This document shows, in pieces, positions 43,182-51,431 of a stretch of 64,000 bases of DNA. Source of the DNA: Chelativorans sp. AA-79 (GTDB taxonomy: Bacteria; Pseudomonadota; Alphaproteobacteria; Rhizobiales; Rhizobiaceae); the NCBI RefSeq assembly GCF_029457495.1, contig NZ_CP120361.1, forward strand, positions 4,356,001 to 4,420,000, written 5' to 3'. Position 1 is the stretch's first letter; each line of letters begins with the position of its first letter. The position numbers and the translations under genes are program-made. The notes beneath the pieces were generated by a model. The model was not told where the DNA came from and ran no database searches. It worked only from the letters and a program-made list of their open reading frames with translations.

Positions 43182-44486
43182 TCACCCCTTCATCCAGGGC
43201 GGCAGCATGAAGGCTGACTTCCCGTATGGCCATGGCGCGATCAGGTCTGGCTCCGCCGTATGTTCCTGTATCTGAAGGAATTGATGCGGCATCCCAAGAG
43301 AAGGATCATCGACAGAGCCTGGATATGAATAGACGTCCTGGGCACCGGCAGTGAAGCGCGTAGTTCCCCCCACGCCCCTGAAAATCAGCGAACGGATCCG
43401 GTCCGCGACTTTTCGGTTCTGCGCGTCATTTCCAGGCTCACCAGAACCGCCCGCAACTGCAGCAGCTGTCGCCCAGATCCAAGCGCCGTTATACGACTGC
43501 ATTCCAGAGTTGTGTCCGGCATCAGCGCCGAAGCGCTCCTTATAGCGCCGTTCAAACTCCAGTCCTATCTCATCCTGGAGAGCGCCAATGACCGTGGAGA
43601 ACACGACGCCGGTCGCGGCCTCGCCGGCAATGTCCCGGAAGGATTTCACCGAAGGCCCGTATTGCATGTAGACGAGGCTCGGCGTGGGGTTGTTCATAAA
43701 CTGAATCATGAACTGCGCCAAGTCCGCCGGGAAGTAGTGGGTGACAACGATGACGGCGGGCGGATCTTGGCGGATTTTTGCAAGAGTTGGTCCCCACTCG
43801 GAAATGGGCACATTGACCGTTTCATAAAGACTGACATCCCAGCCAAATTCCGCAGCGCCGTCGCGAACGGTATTGGCTATGTTCGAAGCGTACGTTCCTG
43901 CCGACAGGATGATCGCCATCTTGTTGTTGGGACGGCTGAAAGAACGGTCGTCCTCAAGACTCTTGAGGAACTTGAGAAGACCAGTGCCGTACCAAATTTC
44001 TGCCGGGTCGGTCTGAAACGAACCGAAATAGCGTTGCGGATCGGACTCCACGAGCGCCCCGTGTCCACGCGAGGTGTCGTTGTGCATGTAGATAATCCCC
44101 GCATCCGCGATGACGTCTTGGACGGCAGAGCCGGAACCGAGGTTGTAGCCATTTATGACGGCGTGTACGGCATACCGATCGATCAGTCGCTGTACGGCCT
44201 GGACGTTGGTGGCATCCCCCATCTGCTTGGTGTCTTCGAAATAGGGCTCCAACGGACGGCCCAGCACGCCGCCCAGGGCATTGATCTCCTCGCATGCGAG
44301 GAGGAGCCCGTTCCGGAACTCGACGCCATCCGCGGCTGCAAAGTCTGTCAACGGCGCGGCCTGACCAATGGGGATCGGCTCACCGCTCGCGTATGCAGTT
44401 CCGTTCGCGCCAACCAATAGACCGGCGCTGCCCGCAAGCAGAGCAGAGCCTTTGAAGAAATTCCGACGATTAATTTGACTGTCCAT
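43182..44486 (-). CDS. Tat-exported amino acid/amide ABC substrate-binding protein
   Basis: A 434-aa periplasmic binding protein of the LivJ/AmiC fold (Peripla_BP_6). The N-terminus carries a twin-arginine signal (RRNFFKGSALLAGSAGLLVG), so it is exported folded. The mature region begins near IPIGQAAPLTDFAAADGVEFRNG; the family motif EEINALGGVLGRPLEPYFEDTK follows. It is longer than typical LivJ and resembles amide- or urea-binding members. It lies between the amidase and livG in the operon. Confidence 0.92.
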   Translation of the reverse strand: MDSQINRRNFFKGSALLAGSAGLLVGANGTAYASGEPIPIGQAAPLTDFAAADGVEFRNGLLLACEEINALGGVLGRPLEPYFEDTKQMGDATNVQAVQRLIDRYAVHAVINGYNLGSGSAVQDVIADAGIIYMHNDTSRGHGALVESDPQRYFGSFQTDPAEIWYGTGLLKFLKSLEDDRSFSRPNNKMAIILSAGTYASNIANTVRDGAAEFGWDVSLYETVNVPISEWGPTLAKIRQDPPAVIVVTHYFPADLAQFMIQFMNNPTPSLVYMQYGPSVKSFRDIAGEAATGVVFSTVIGALQDEIGLEFERRYKERFGADAGHNSGMQSYNGAWIWATAAAVAGGSGEPGNDAQNRKVADRIRSLIFRGVGGTTRFTAGAQDVYSYPGSVDDPSLGMPHQFLQIQEHTAEPDLIAPWPYGKSAFMLPPWMKG

Positions 44487-44517
44487 GGTTTCCTCCTCCA
44501 GTCGCTAGAAATTCCGG

Positions 44518-45945
44518 TTAAAGTTCCGGGCGCCTTCCGCTCCACGGTTTCGCGATCTCCATCTGCCCCGCGAGATTGAACAGGCTGGCCTCATCGTTGA
44601 GCCGCGCCGTCAACTGAACACCAATGGGCAGGTTGTCGCCGGTCCAACTCATCGGGACACTTGCCGAAGGCAATCCGGTCACGTTCGCTGGAGCTGTGAA
44701 GGCGAAGGAATCGAGAACCCGCTGCCACGCCTCTTCGCCACCGAGGGTGCCAGCATCGAAATACCCGAGCTTGGGAGGGGCAAACGGCAGCGTGGGAGAT
44801 AGCCAGATGTCGTATTTTTCGAAGAAATGTCCGAAGACGCGCGCCATACCTTGGAATCGGACAAGATCCTGGATGTAATCGACGGCTCGGCGGTTTATGC
44901 CTCTGGAGAAGAGATACTGGTTGAACGGCTCAAGGTCACGAACCAGAACATCGGGATCGGTGCCGCGGTGCTCCGCAAGCGCGACCAGACCGCGGGTCAC
45001 CGTCATCGGCCAGAAGTTGCTTAGGGCCGCGCGAAACCCCGGGCCGTCGATCGGCGAGGAGATCTCCTCGACGTGGTGTCCGAGCGACCGGCAAAGGTTC
45101 GCCGCCTCCTCGACAGCAGCTACGCATTCGGGCGCGACGTTCGTTCCATCCGGAGCGCCTGAGGAAACGGCAATCCGCAACCCCGCTTGAGGGCTGCGTA
45201 CCGATTCCAAGAAGGGTCGCGGAGGAGGAGGAGCGACATAGGGATCGCCGGCCAGAGGACCGCATGTCGCGTCGAGAATTGCAGCGCTGTCACGCACGCT
45301 CCGGGTGACAACATGCTCCGCAGTAATTCCGCCGATGGATTCGCCGACATCCGGACCAAGGGTGATCCGCCCCCGTGACGGCTTGAGACCGAAGAGACCG
45401 CAGCAGGACGCAGGAATACGGATTGAACCGGCTCCGTCATTGGCATGTGCGGCAGCCACATATTGTGCGGCCACCGCGGCAGCTGCGCCTCCGCTCGATC
45501 CACCCGGCGTATGATCGAGATTCCAGGGATTGCGCGTCGCGCCTCGCCAAGCCGGCTCCGTTGTTCCCACTGAGACCATTTCCGGCACGTTCGTCTTGCC
45601 AAGCGTCACAAAGCCTGCCTGCCGATAGCGGCGCATCAATTCGCTATCGTGGTCGATGACGTTGTCTTTCAGGAGGCGCGCGCTACCTGTCGTCGGCGTG
45701 CCTTTCATATGGCAATAGAAGTCCTTCACAAGGAAGGGAACGCCCCGGAACGGACCATCCACCAAGCTGCCATCCGCGTTCTTACGCGCCTCGTCGAAAA
45801 AACGCTGCGTGACAGCGTTGATTTGCCCGTCACAGGATTCAATCCGGGAGATACTGGCTTCGATCAACTCGCCTGCCGAGATTTCGCCGTCGGCGATTAA
45901 TCTGGCCTGCTCTGTGGCGTCGCACTCGAGAATTTCGGAATTCAC
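44518..45945 (-). CDS. Second amidase-signature family amidase
   Basis: A 475-aa amidase with the triad regions [15 protein letters not shown] (Lys), [17 protein letters not shown] (cis-Ser) and [18 protein letters not shown] (nucleophile Ser). It is only distantly similar to the amidase at 38313-39758, so the two probably act on different amides or on different steps. The start overlaps the aminotransferase stop (ATGA). Confidence 0.92.
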   Translation of the reverse strand: MNSEILECDATEQARLIADGEISAGELIEASISRIESCDGQINAVTQRFFDEARKNADGSLVDGPFRGVPFLVKDFYCHMKGTPTTGSARLLKDNVIDHDSELMRRYRQAGFVTLGKTNVPEMVSVGTTEPAWRGATRNPWNLDHTPGGSSGGAAAAVAAQYVAAAHANDGAGSIRIPASCCGLFGLKPSRGRITLGPDVGESIGGITAEHVVTRSVRDSAAILDATCGPLAGDPYVAPPPPRPFLESVRSPQAGLRIAVSSGAPDGTNVAPECVAAVEEAANLCRSLGHHVEEISSPIDGPGFRAALSNFWPMTVTRGLVALAEHRGTDPDVLVRDLEPFNQYLFSRGINRRAVDYIQDLVRFQGMARVFGHFFEKYDIWLSPTLPFAPPKLGYFDAGTLGGEEAWQRVLDSFAFTAPANVTGLPSASVPMSWTGDNLPIGVQLTARLNDEASLFNLAGQMEIAKPWSGRRPEL

Positions 45946-47336
45946 GCGGAAACCTCCCGGCCAATAGAAGTGGAAGCGAGAAGCTCGTTCTGCAGATCGG
46001 CAAGTGCATCGGAGAGGCGGGAGAACAAGGTGGCGATCTCCGCCTCCTCGATTACAAGCGGCGGGCAGATGGCGATAACGTCGCCGAGGTTGCGCAAGAT
46101 GATCCCCCGCTCCATAGCAAGCTCGATCAGGCGTGCGCCGACACGGCTGCTGGGCGGGAATGGCGCCCGCGATGCCTTGTCAGCAACCAGTTCCAAGGCG
46201 CCGATCATGCCGATGCCGCGCGTTTCCCCGACAAGTGCGTGGTCCGAGAAGGAATGCAGATGCGCAAGAAAGGTCTTGGAGAGGGAGCGCACGCGCCCTA
46301 GAAGATCAATTTCGTCGTAGATGCGCAGCGTTTCCAAAGCGACAGCGCTTGTTACCGGGTGGCCGGCATACGTAAAACCATGGCCAAAGACGCCAAGCCG
46401 CCCGGCTTCCTCCGACACGGCTTGATAGATTCCACCGCTCATGAGCGTTGCGCCGATCGGCTGATAACCGGAGGAAAGACCCTTTGCCACGCTCATCATA
46501 TCGGGCGTGAATCCGAACGCCTGGCAGCCAAACCAGTGGCCGGTGCGACCGAAACCACAGATCACCTCGTCACTCAGGAGCAGGATGTCATGCCGACGCA
46601 ATAGCGCCTCGATGTCGCGGTAGTAGCCCTCTGGAGGAATGATCACACCGCCGGCGCCCATAACCGGCTCGACGATCATCGCAGCAATATTTTCCGGCCC
46701 TTCGCGCTGGATCAACGCATCGAGCTCGCTCAGCATCCGAGCCGTGAAGGATTCCGGCGTTTCGTCCTTTTGTGCCTGGCGGTAGTGGTGAGGCGCTGCA
46801 GCGAAGAGAACCACATCGTTGTCTTCGAAAGCCATTGCCCCACGTACGTGCGGCAGGCCGCTTAGAGTAGCTCCCATTACGGTGCTGCCGTGATAGGCAT
46901 TGTGCCGGCTTATGATCTTCCGCTTTCGGGGCCGCCCGTGCGCGCTCTGGTATAGCCAGGCAAGCTTGATCATCGTGTCGACGGCCTCCGATCCCGAATT
47001 ACAGAAGGAGACCTTTCCGTCCGACATCGGAGCGATCGACAACAGCTTCTCGGACAGCTCAATCGCGGGCGGATTGGCTCGTCTGTTGAACGTATGATAG
47101 CTGGCAAGCGTCAGGATCTGGTCGTGAGCCGTCTTGGCCAACCGCGGATTAGTGAACCCGAGCGTCGCGCACCAGAGGCTGGCCATTCCTTCGATGTAGC
47201 TGCGGCCCGAGCTGTCGGTGACCGTCACCCCGTTTCCCCGCTCGAAAATGATCGGGCCATCACGATCAAGAACTTTCGGGTCGGTCTGCGGATGAAAGTG
47301 TGCGTGCCGATCAAGAAGGTCCAATGAGTTTCTCAT
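45942..47336 (-). CDS. Class III PLP-dependent aminotransferase
   Basis: A 464-aa omega-amino acid or amine:oxoacid transaminase: GMASLWCATLGFTNPRLA, FCNSGSEAVDTMIKLAW, SRHNAYHGST, LLSDEVICGFGRTGHWFG and the PLP-binding Lys in SVAKGLSSGYQPIGA. Class III enzymes act on beta-alanine, GABA, taurine and related amines. The start at 47336 overlaps the RidA stop (ATGA); the longer frame to 47384 is unconserved. Confidence 0.93.
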   Translation of the reverse strand: MRNSLDLLDRHAHFHPQTDPKVLDRDGPIIFERGNGVTVTDSSGRSYIEGMASLWCATLGFTNPRLAKTAHDQILTLASYHTFNRRANPPAIELSEKLLSIAPMSDGKVSFCNSGSEAVDTMIKLAWLYQSAHGRPRKRKIISRHNAYHGSTVMGATLSGLPHVRGAMAFEDNDVVLFAAAPHHYRQAQKDETPESFTARMLSELDALIQREGPENIAAMIVEPVMGAGGVIIPPEGYYRDIEALLRRHDILLLSDEVICGFGRTGHWFGCQAFGFTPDMMSVAKGLSSGYQPIGATLMSGGIYQAVSEEAGRLGVFGHGFTYAGHPVTSAVALETLRIYDEIDLLGRVRSLSKTFLAHLHSFSDHALVGETRGIGMIGALELVADKASRAPFPPSSRVGARLIELAMERGIILRNLGDVIAICPPLVIEEAEIATLFSRLSDALADLQNELLASTSIGREVSA

Positions 47337-47734
47337 TGCGGCTGCTCCACCCCAGCCGCAATGCATTCGATCTCGACACGCCATTCCGAACGGCCCAACG
47401 CCTTCACGAGCACAAGCGATGCCGCCGGATAGGGTGGCTGAATGAATGAATCACGGACAGCGCGGATGGCCATAAGGTCCGCTTCATCGACGACGAAATA
47501 GTTCATCTTGATGATATTCGCGAATGTGAAGCGGGCCTGTTCGAGGACCTTCGACATGTTCTCGAAGATGATCCGGGTCTGCTCTCCTGCATCGTGCGGA
47601 ATTGAGCCATCGACGCGGACACCAACCTGCCCGGCCAAATGCACAGTGGAGGCGCCTGGCGGCACGATCACGGCATGGCTGTAGTTGCCAAATGGCGCGG
47701 CCACCGCATCGCAATTGAAATAACGAACTGTCAT
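47333..47734 (-). CDS. RidA family protein (enamine/imine deaminase-like)
   Basis: A 133-aa RidA/YjgF protein: GNYSHAVIVPPGASTVHLAGQVGV, GEQTRIIFENMSKVLEQARFTFANIIKMNYFVVD and the end RSEWRVEIECIAA. RidA proteins hydrolyse reactive enamines made by PLP enzymes, which fits its position just upstream of the aminotransferase. The start at 47734 follows GGAG; a GTG at 47761 would overlap the IclR gene. Confidence 0.9.
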   Translation of the reverse strand: MTVRYFNCDAVAAPFGNYSHAVIVPPGASTVHLAGQVGVRVDGSIPHDAGEQTRIIFENMSKVLEQARFTFANIIKMNYFVVDEADLMAIRAVRDSFIQPPYPAASLVLVKALGRSEWRVEIECIAAGVEQPQ

Positions 47735-47757
47735 ATCTTCAATCTCCGTCCTCGCGG

Positions 47758-48507
47758 TCACTGTGCGACAAGCGCGTTAAGTGCTTCGAGGTACTCGTGC
47801 TTGCATTCGCGGAACCGCTCGGCAGGCGCAGATAGAGCGATCGCGAAAGGTGCGGTGCCGGCCTCCAATGGCACCGCCATGCAGCACACGCCCAGCGCAA
47901 ATTCCTCGTTGTCGATGGCGTACCCATTTTTGCGAATGGTCTCGAACTCGCTCTGAAGCGCTCCGAGGTCCGTTAGGGTGCTGGGCGTGAGCGCCACGAG
48001 AGGTTTGCCGGCAAGGTATTCGCGGGCACGGAGGCCAGGAGCGAAAGCCAGCAATACCTTTCCAGCCGCGCGTGCATGCGCATGCTCATATTGCCCGTGC
48101 GGCACTTCAGCGGCACGCACAGCGTTGGTACCGCGTGCCACGTCGAGCGTAACGATCTCGCCTTGCCACCAGCCAACCGCATAGCAGGTCTCTCCTGTAG
48201 TCGCCGCCAACGAACGTACAAGCGGGCGTAGATGATCGGGTGCAGAGAACTGGCGCTGAAAAGCCTCGGCCAAGACACCGGTCTTCAATCCCAAGCGGTA
48301 GTTGCGCCTTTCGTCGCGTGCAATGAAGCCCATGTCGGCCAGCGTATGAACGAGATGATATGCGGTCTGCCGCTCGACGCCGATTGTCTCCGCGATCTCC
48401 CGGACACTGAGGCCAGTTTCACTGCGCGCAATAGCGGTCAGAATATTCATTGCACGCGCCACAGAATTGATGCGTGCGCGAGTGGCAGGTTGTTGAGTGT
48501 CACTCAT
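47758..48507 (-). CDS. IclR family transcriptional regulator
   Basis: A 249-aa IclR protein: N-terminal helix-turn-helix (AMNILTAIARSETGLSVREIAETIGVERQTAYHLVHTLADMGF) and the effector domain with TGETCYAVGWWQGEIVTLDV and GKVLLAFAPGLRAREYL. It is located inside the catabolic operon, one base overlapped with the E1 stop, and so probably controls the operon and itself in response to a pathway intermediate. Confidence 0.92.
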   Translation of the reverse strand: MSDTQQPATRARINSVARAMNILTAIARSETGLSVREIAETIGVERQTAYHLVHTLADMGFIARDERRNYRLGLKTGVLAEAFQRQFSAPDHLRPLVRSLAATTGETCYAVGWWQGEIVTLDVARGTNAVRAAEVPHGQYEHAHARAAGKVLLAFAPGLRAREYLAGKPLVALTPSTLTDLGALQSEFETIRKNGYAIDNEEFALGVCCMAVPLEAGTAPFAIALSAPAERFRECKHEYLEALNALVAQ

Positions 48508-50561
48508 CAGGCGATTTCCTTCTCCATCTGCGGCGCATTGGCGCGAAAGAGGCTTGCTGCGGCATCAACGATCTTTCGGCGGCTCGGTAGGAGGGCTTCT
48601 TGAAGAACGGGGGAAGCCGGGATGCGGACGTCCGGAGCAGCGATCCTTGAAAAGCGGACCGAGCCAGGAGGGAGACGCTCCATCAATCCGGCAACAACTT
48701 CGGCACCGAACCCTCCCGTGTGGTTTGCCTCGTGCGCCACCACCACCCGGCCACCGCAAGCGCTGACGGTCTCGCAAACCGCTTCCCAGTCCAGTGGCGC
48801 TAGCCAGCGCAGATCGAGCACGGCCGCCGATATGCCGATTTTTTCAAGATCGGCCGCAGCCTGCTCAAGCAGCGGCACAACAGCGCCCCAACCGACCAAC
48901 GCGACATCCTGACCGCCTCGCCTCAGAGTGGCACCAAATGCCGGCTCCACTGGTTGGGCTAAGGAAACGCTTGCGGGGATCTGGTAGAGCGCTCGAGACT
49001 CAATGATGATAACCGGATCGTCGTCAGCGACTGCTGCGCGCAGCATGCTGTACGCATCCTGTGGCGTCGCCGGCAGACCGACCCGCAGGCCAGGAATATG
49101 GCTCAGCATGGCTTCCAGACACTGGGAGTGCTGGGCCGTCGAGCCTGGCGTCGCACCTTGCTGTACGCGCACCACCAGAGGGACTGTCCGGCGCCCTTGT
49201 GTCAGATACCGAATGTTGGCCGCCTGATTTATGATCTGGTCGAGCGCAACGAGCAGAAAATCAGCCCACATGATCTCGACGACGGGGCGTTTTCCTTCGA
49301 GCGCTGCCCCCACCGCCGATCCGAGAATGGCCGCCTCAGCAATCGGCGTATCGAAGACACGCTCCTCGCCGAACTCTCGCTGGAGATAACGAGAAGCACC
49401 AAAAATCCCGCCAGCATGACCGACGTCCTCGCCATAGACAACCACGTCGGGATTTGTCGCCAACTCTGCCTTCAGGGCTTCGTTTACAGCTTGGATATAG
49501 GTAAGGTCCTTGACTTCTGCGGTCGCCTCTTCGGCGGCATTTGCCACAGCAGAGCGATGCGGGCCGACAACATGAAGCTTGGCCGTTTCCGGGTCCGGCG
49601 CCGGCAGAGCCAGCACCTTTTCAACGACGGCAGCCCACTCCTGATCAATCCGCTGACGCAGCAGTTCAAGTTCAACTGCGCTACTTATCGCTCTTTCGCA
49701 AAGTTGCTGCTCAATCCACAAGAGCGGGTCACGGGTCTGCGCCTCTTGGCGCTCCTGTTTCGGCCTGTAGTGCTCGATATCCCGATTGTAGTGTCCCCAA
49801 AGACGCGGAACCCGGCACTCAATGAACACCGGTCCTTCGCCGGACACTGCGCGCTCGCGGGCGAGTGCGAATGTTTCCCGCACGGCTAATGGCTCAATGC
49901 CATTAATCGTAACCCCTTGAATGCCGTATCCCGCCGCCCTCTTCGCGAGGCGATCGAGTTTCGTAATGCGTGAGATCGGCGTCATTTCCGACCAACCGTT
50001 GTTCTCGCAGACGAAGATCACCGGTAGTTTGCGGCTGACTGCGAACACGAAAGCTTCGTGGAGCGCCCCCTGACTCGTGGCGCCATCGCCGAAGGTGACG
50101 GCGACAACGCGATTTGCCCCTTCAAGCATGGCCGCCATGGCGGCGCCGCAGGCAATGGGCCCACCAGCGCCGACTATGGAATTTTCTCCAAGAAATCGAT
50201 CATTGGGAGCGGTCACCAAGGCAGAACCGCTGCGACCGCCGTTTACTCCTGCCGCCTTGTGGCAAAGCTCAGCGAGCAGGCCTTCAGCCGATACGCCGCA
50301 TTCCAAGGCCCATCCGTGCCCGCGATAAGTGGCGATAACCCGGTCCTGCTCTTCCAGCGCAGCCAAGGCACCAATTGGCACTGCCTCCTGGCCAGCACAA
50401 AGGTGCACCGAGCCGACGATACTCGGCTCCTTGCTAGTGCTGAGATCGAATGCGGTCTGCTCGAACTGGCGTATGCGATACACCCGTTCATACGCCGAGA
50501 ACAGGAACTCGGCATCAGATACAGAAACTGGTGACGGCACGATGTCTCCCAACGAGTTCAA
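48507..50561 (-). CDS. Fused E1 alpha/beta thiamine-diphosphate dehydrogenase
   Basis: A 684-aa protein that joins an E1 alpha-like half (residues about 15-330) and an E1 beta-like half (about 350-675) of a 2-oxo acid or acetoin dehydrogenase. The ThDP motif is VTFGDGATSQGALHEAFVFAVSRKLPVIFVCENNG; the beta half has VYGEDVGHAGGIFG and VVEIMWADFLLVALDQIINQAA. No E2 or E3 gene is in the operon, so it either recruits them from elsewhere or acts alone. It is the first gene of the operon. Confidence 0.92.
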   Translation of the reverse strand: MNSLGDIVPSPVSVSDAEFLFSAYERVYRIRQFEQTAFDLSTSKEPSIVGSVHLCAGQEAVPIGALAALEEQDRVIATYRGHGWALECGVSAEGLLAELCHKAAGVNGGRSGSALVTAPNDRFLGENSIVGAGGPIACGAAMAAMLEGANRVVAVTFGDGATSQGALHEAFVFAVSRKLPVIFVCENNGWSEMTPISRITKLDRLAKRAAGYGIQGVTINGIEPLAVRETFALARERAVSGEGPVFIECRVPRLWGHYNRDIEHYRPKQERQEAQTRDPLLWIEQQLCERAISSAVELELLRQRIDQEWAAVVEKVLALPAPDPETAKLHVVGPHRSAVANAAEEATAEVKDLTYIQAVNEALKAELATNPDVVVYGEDVGHAGGIFGASRYLQREFGEERVFDTPIAEAAILGSAVGAALEGKRPVVEIMWADFLLVALDQIINQAANIRYLTQGRRTVPLVVRVQQGATPGSTAQHSQCLEAMLSHIPGLRVGLPATPQDAYSMLRAAVADDDPVIIIESRALYQIPASVSLAQPVEPAFGATLRRGGQDVALVGWGAVVPLLEQAAADLEKIGISAAVLDLRWLAPLDWEAVCETVSACGGRVVVAHEANHTGGFGAEVVAGLMERLPPGSVRFSRIAAPDVRIPASPVLQEALLPSRRKIVDAAASLFRANAPQMEKEIA

Positions 50562-50894
50562 TTCAACACATACGCAACCCTAATGGCCGTTCTCCGCAAA
50601 TGTCAATATTATTGTCAGTTTATCACTATTTTATAAAACGGCTCGCATGGATATGAAACCTGCTCCGTCTGCTGGGTTGATTCTGCTGCTAGGCCAGCTT
50701 CCAAAAAATCTGCAATGCTTTGATTTAATTTGATAAACTTGCTTTGATGCAGTGAAGCTTGGCAGCTTTAGGTATCTTGGGCTCAACCACTGATTCCAAG
50801 TCCTGGCCTCGCCGGAGCGGTAACGAGCCGTGTAGATAAAGCTCTGCTCAACGTGCTCCTCGTCAACCCGACCTTCTTCCCCTTTCACCTGCCC
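50562..50894. other. AT-rich promoter region of the catabolic operon
   Basis: A gene-free stretch upstream of the E1 gene, clearly more AT-rich than its flanks. TGCTTTGAT is repeated directly at 50716-50724 and 50740-50748 with a third TTTGAT at 50729, and TGTCA is repeated near 50600. These may be regulator contacts (for example IclR), but no single operator can be named. A frame at 50631-50888 has no protein character. Confidence 0.45.
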
Positions 50895-51251
50895 ACGGTT
50901 GGTGCCGAGACTGAGCCAGGTCGGCGCGGAGGAAGGATACCGGATGCTGCCGAAGGGTCAGCCGTATGGCCGTAGTGCTCCACCACTTCTCTTCCCGCCG
51001 TCATAGGGCGTAGCGATGGCGGCAAGGAGCGGCATCGGTCCGTCGCGCAGCATCTTGATGGCCCAGAGCGCCTCACGCCTCGCAAGGCCGAGTGCGGACC
51101 CGAAGGCATCCGCCTCCGCCAGCTCGACCAGGGCCGCGGCGGGAATGCCGGCGTGGCGCCAGAGATCATCCACTGACGCGAAGGGCAGGTCTTCCCGGCA
51201 GGAGACAAGGCGCGCAGCCTCCGCATTCCCCAATCCCTTGACCATGCGCAG
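50895..51251 (-). pseudogene. Decayed fragment of error-prone DNA polymerase DnaE2 (ImuC)
   Basis: Starting near 51251 the minus strand reads LRMVKGLGNAEAARLVSC, then FASVDDLWRHAGIPAAALVELAEADAF and LGLARREALWAIKMLRD, the late part of DnaE2. The similarity then continues in other frames (MTAGREVVEHYGHT, then LTLRQHPVSFLRADLAQS), so at least two frameshifts have occurred. Both ends of the gene are missing. No imuA or imuB is nearby. Confidence 0.78.
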
Positions 51252-51253
51252 GC

Positions 51254-51373
51254 AGTGTGCCAGGGGGCGAGTTCGTAGATGTGAAACTTACCTACGATCC
51301 GCGCTGGGGACCGGAAATGATGAGCAAACGGGCCAAGGCGCGGTTTGGAATTCGCGACGGAGGCGGCTGGTGA
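51254..51373 (+). pseudogene. Last 40 codons of a second Nfu_N-DUF59 gene
   Basis: The plus strand reads SVPGGEFVDVKLTYDPRWGP then EMMSKRAKARFGIRDGGGW and a stop, matching the C-terminus of the protein at 11366-12019 with only a few substitutions. Everything upstream is replaced by the dnaE2 remnant in the opposite direction. This is a 5'-deleted gene copy whose intact relative lies 39 kb away. Confidence 0.85.
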
Positions 51374-51431
51374 GCAGACGTCGATGAATCCTCCAGGCAG
51401 CACGCCAAGGGTGTAGCCCATCGCAACACCG

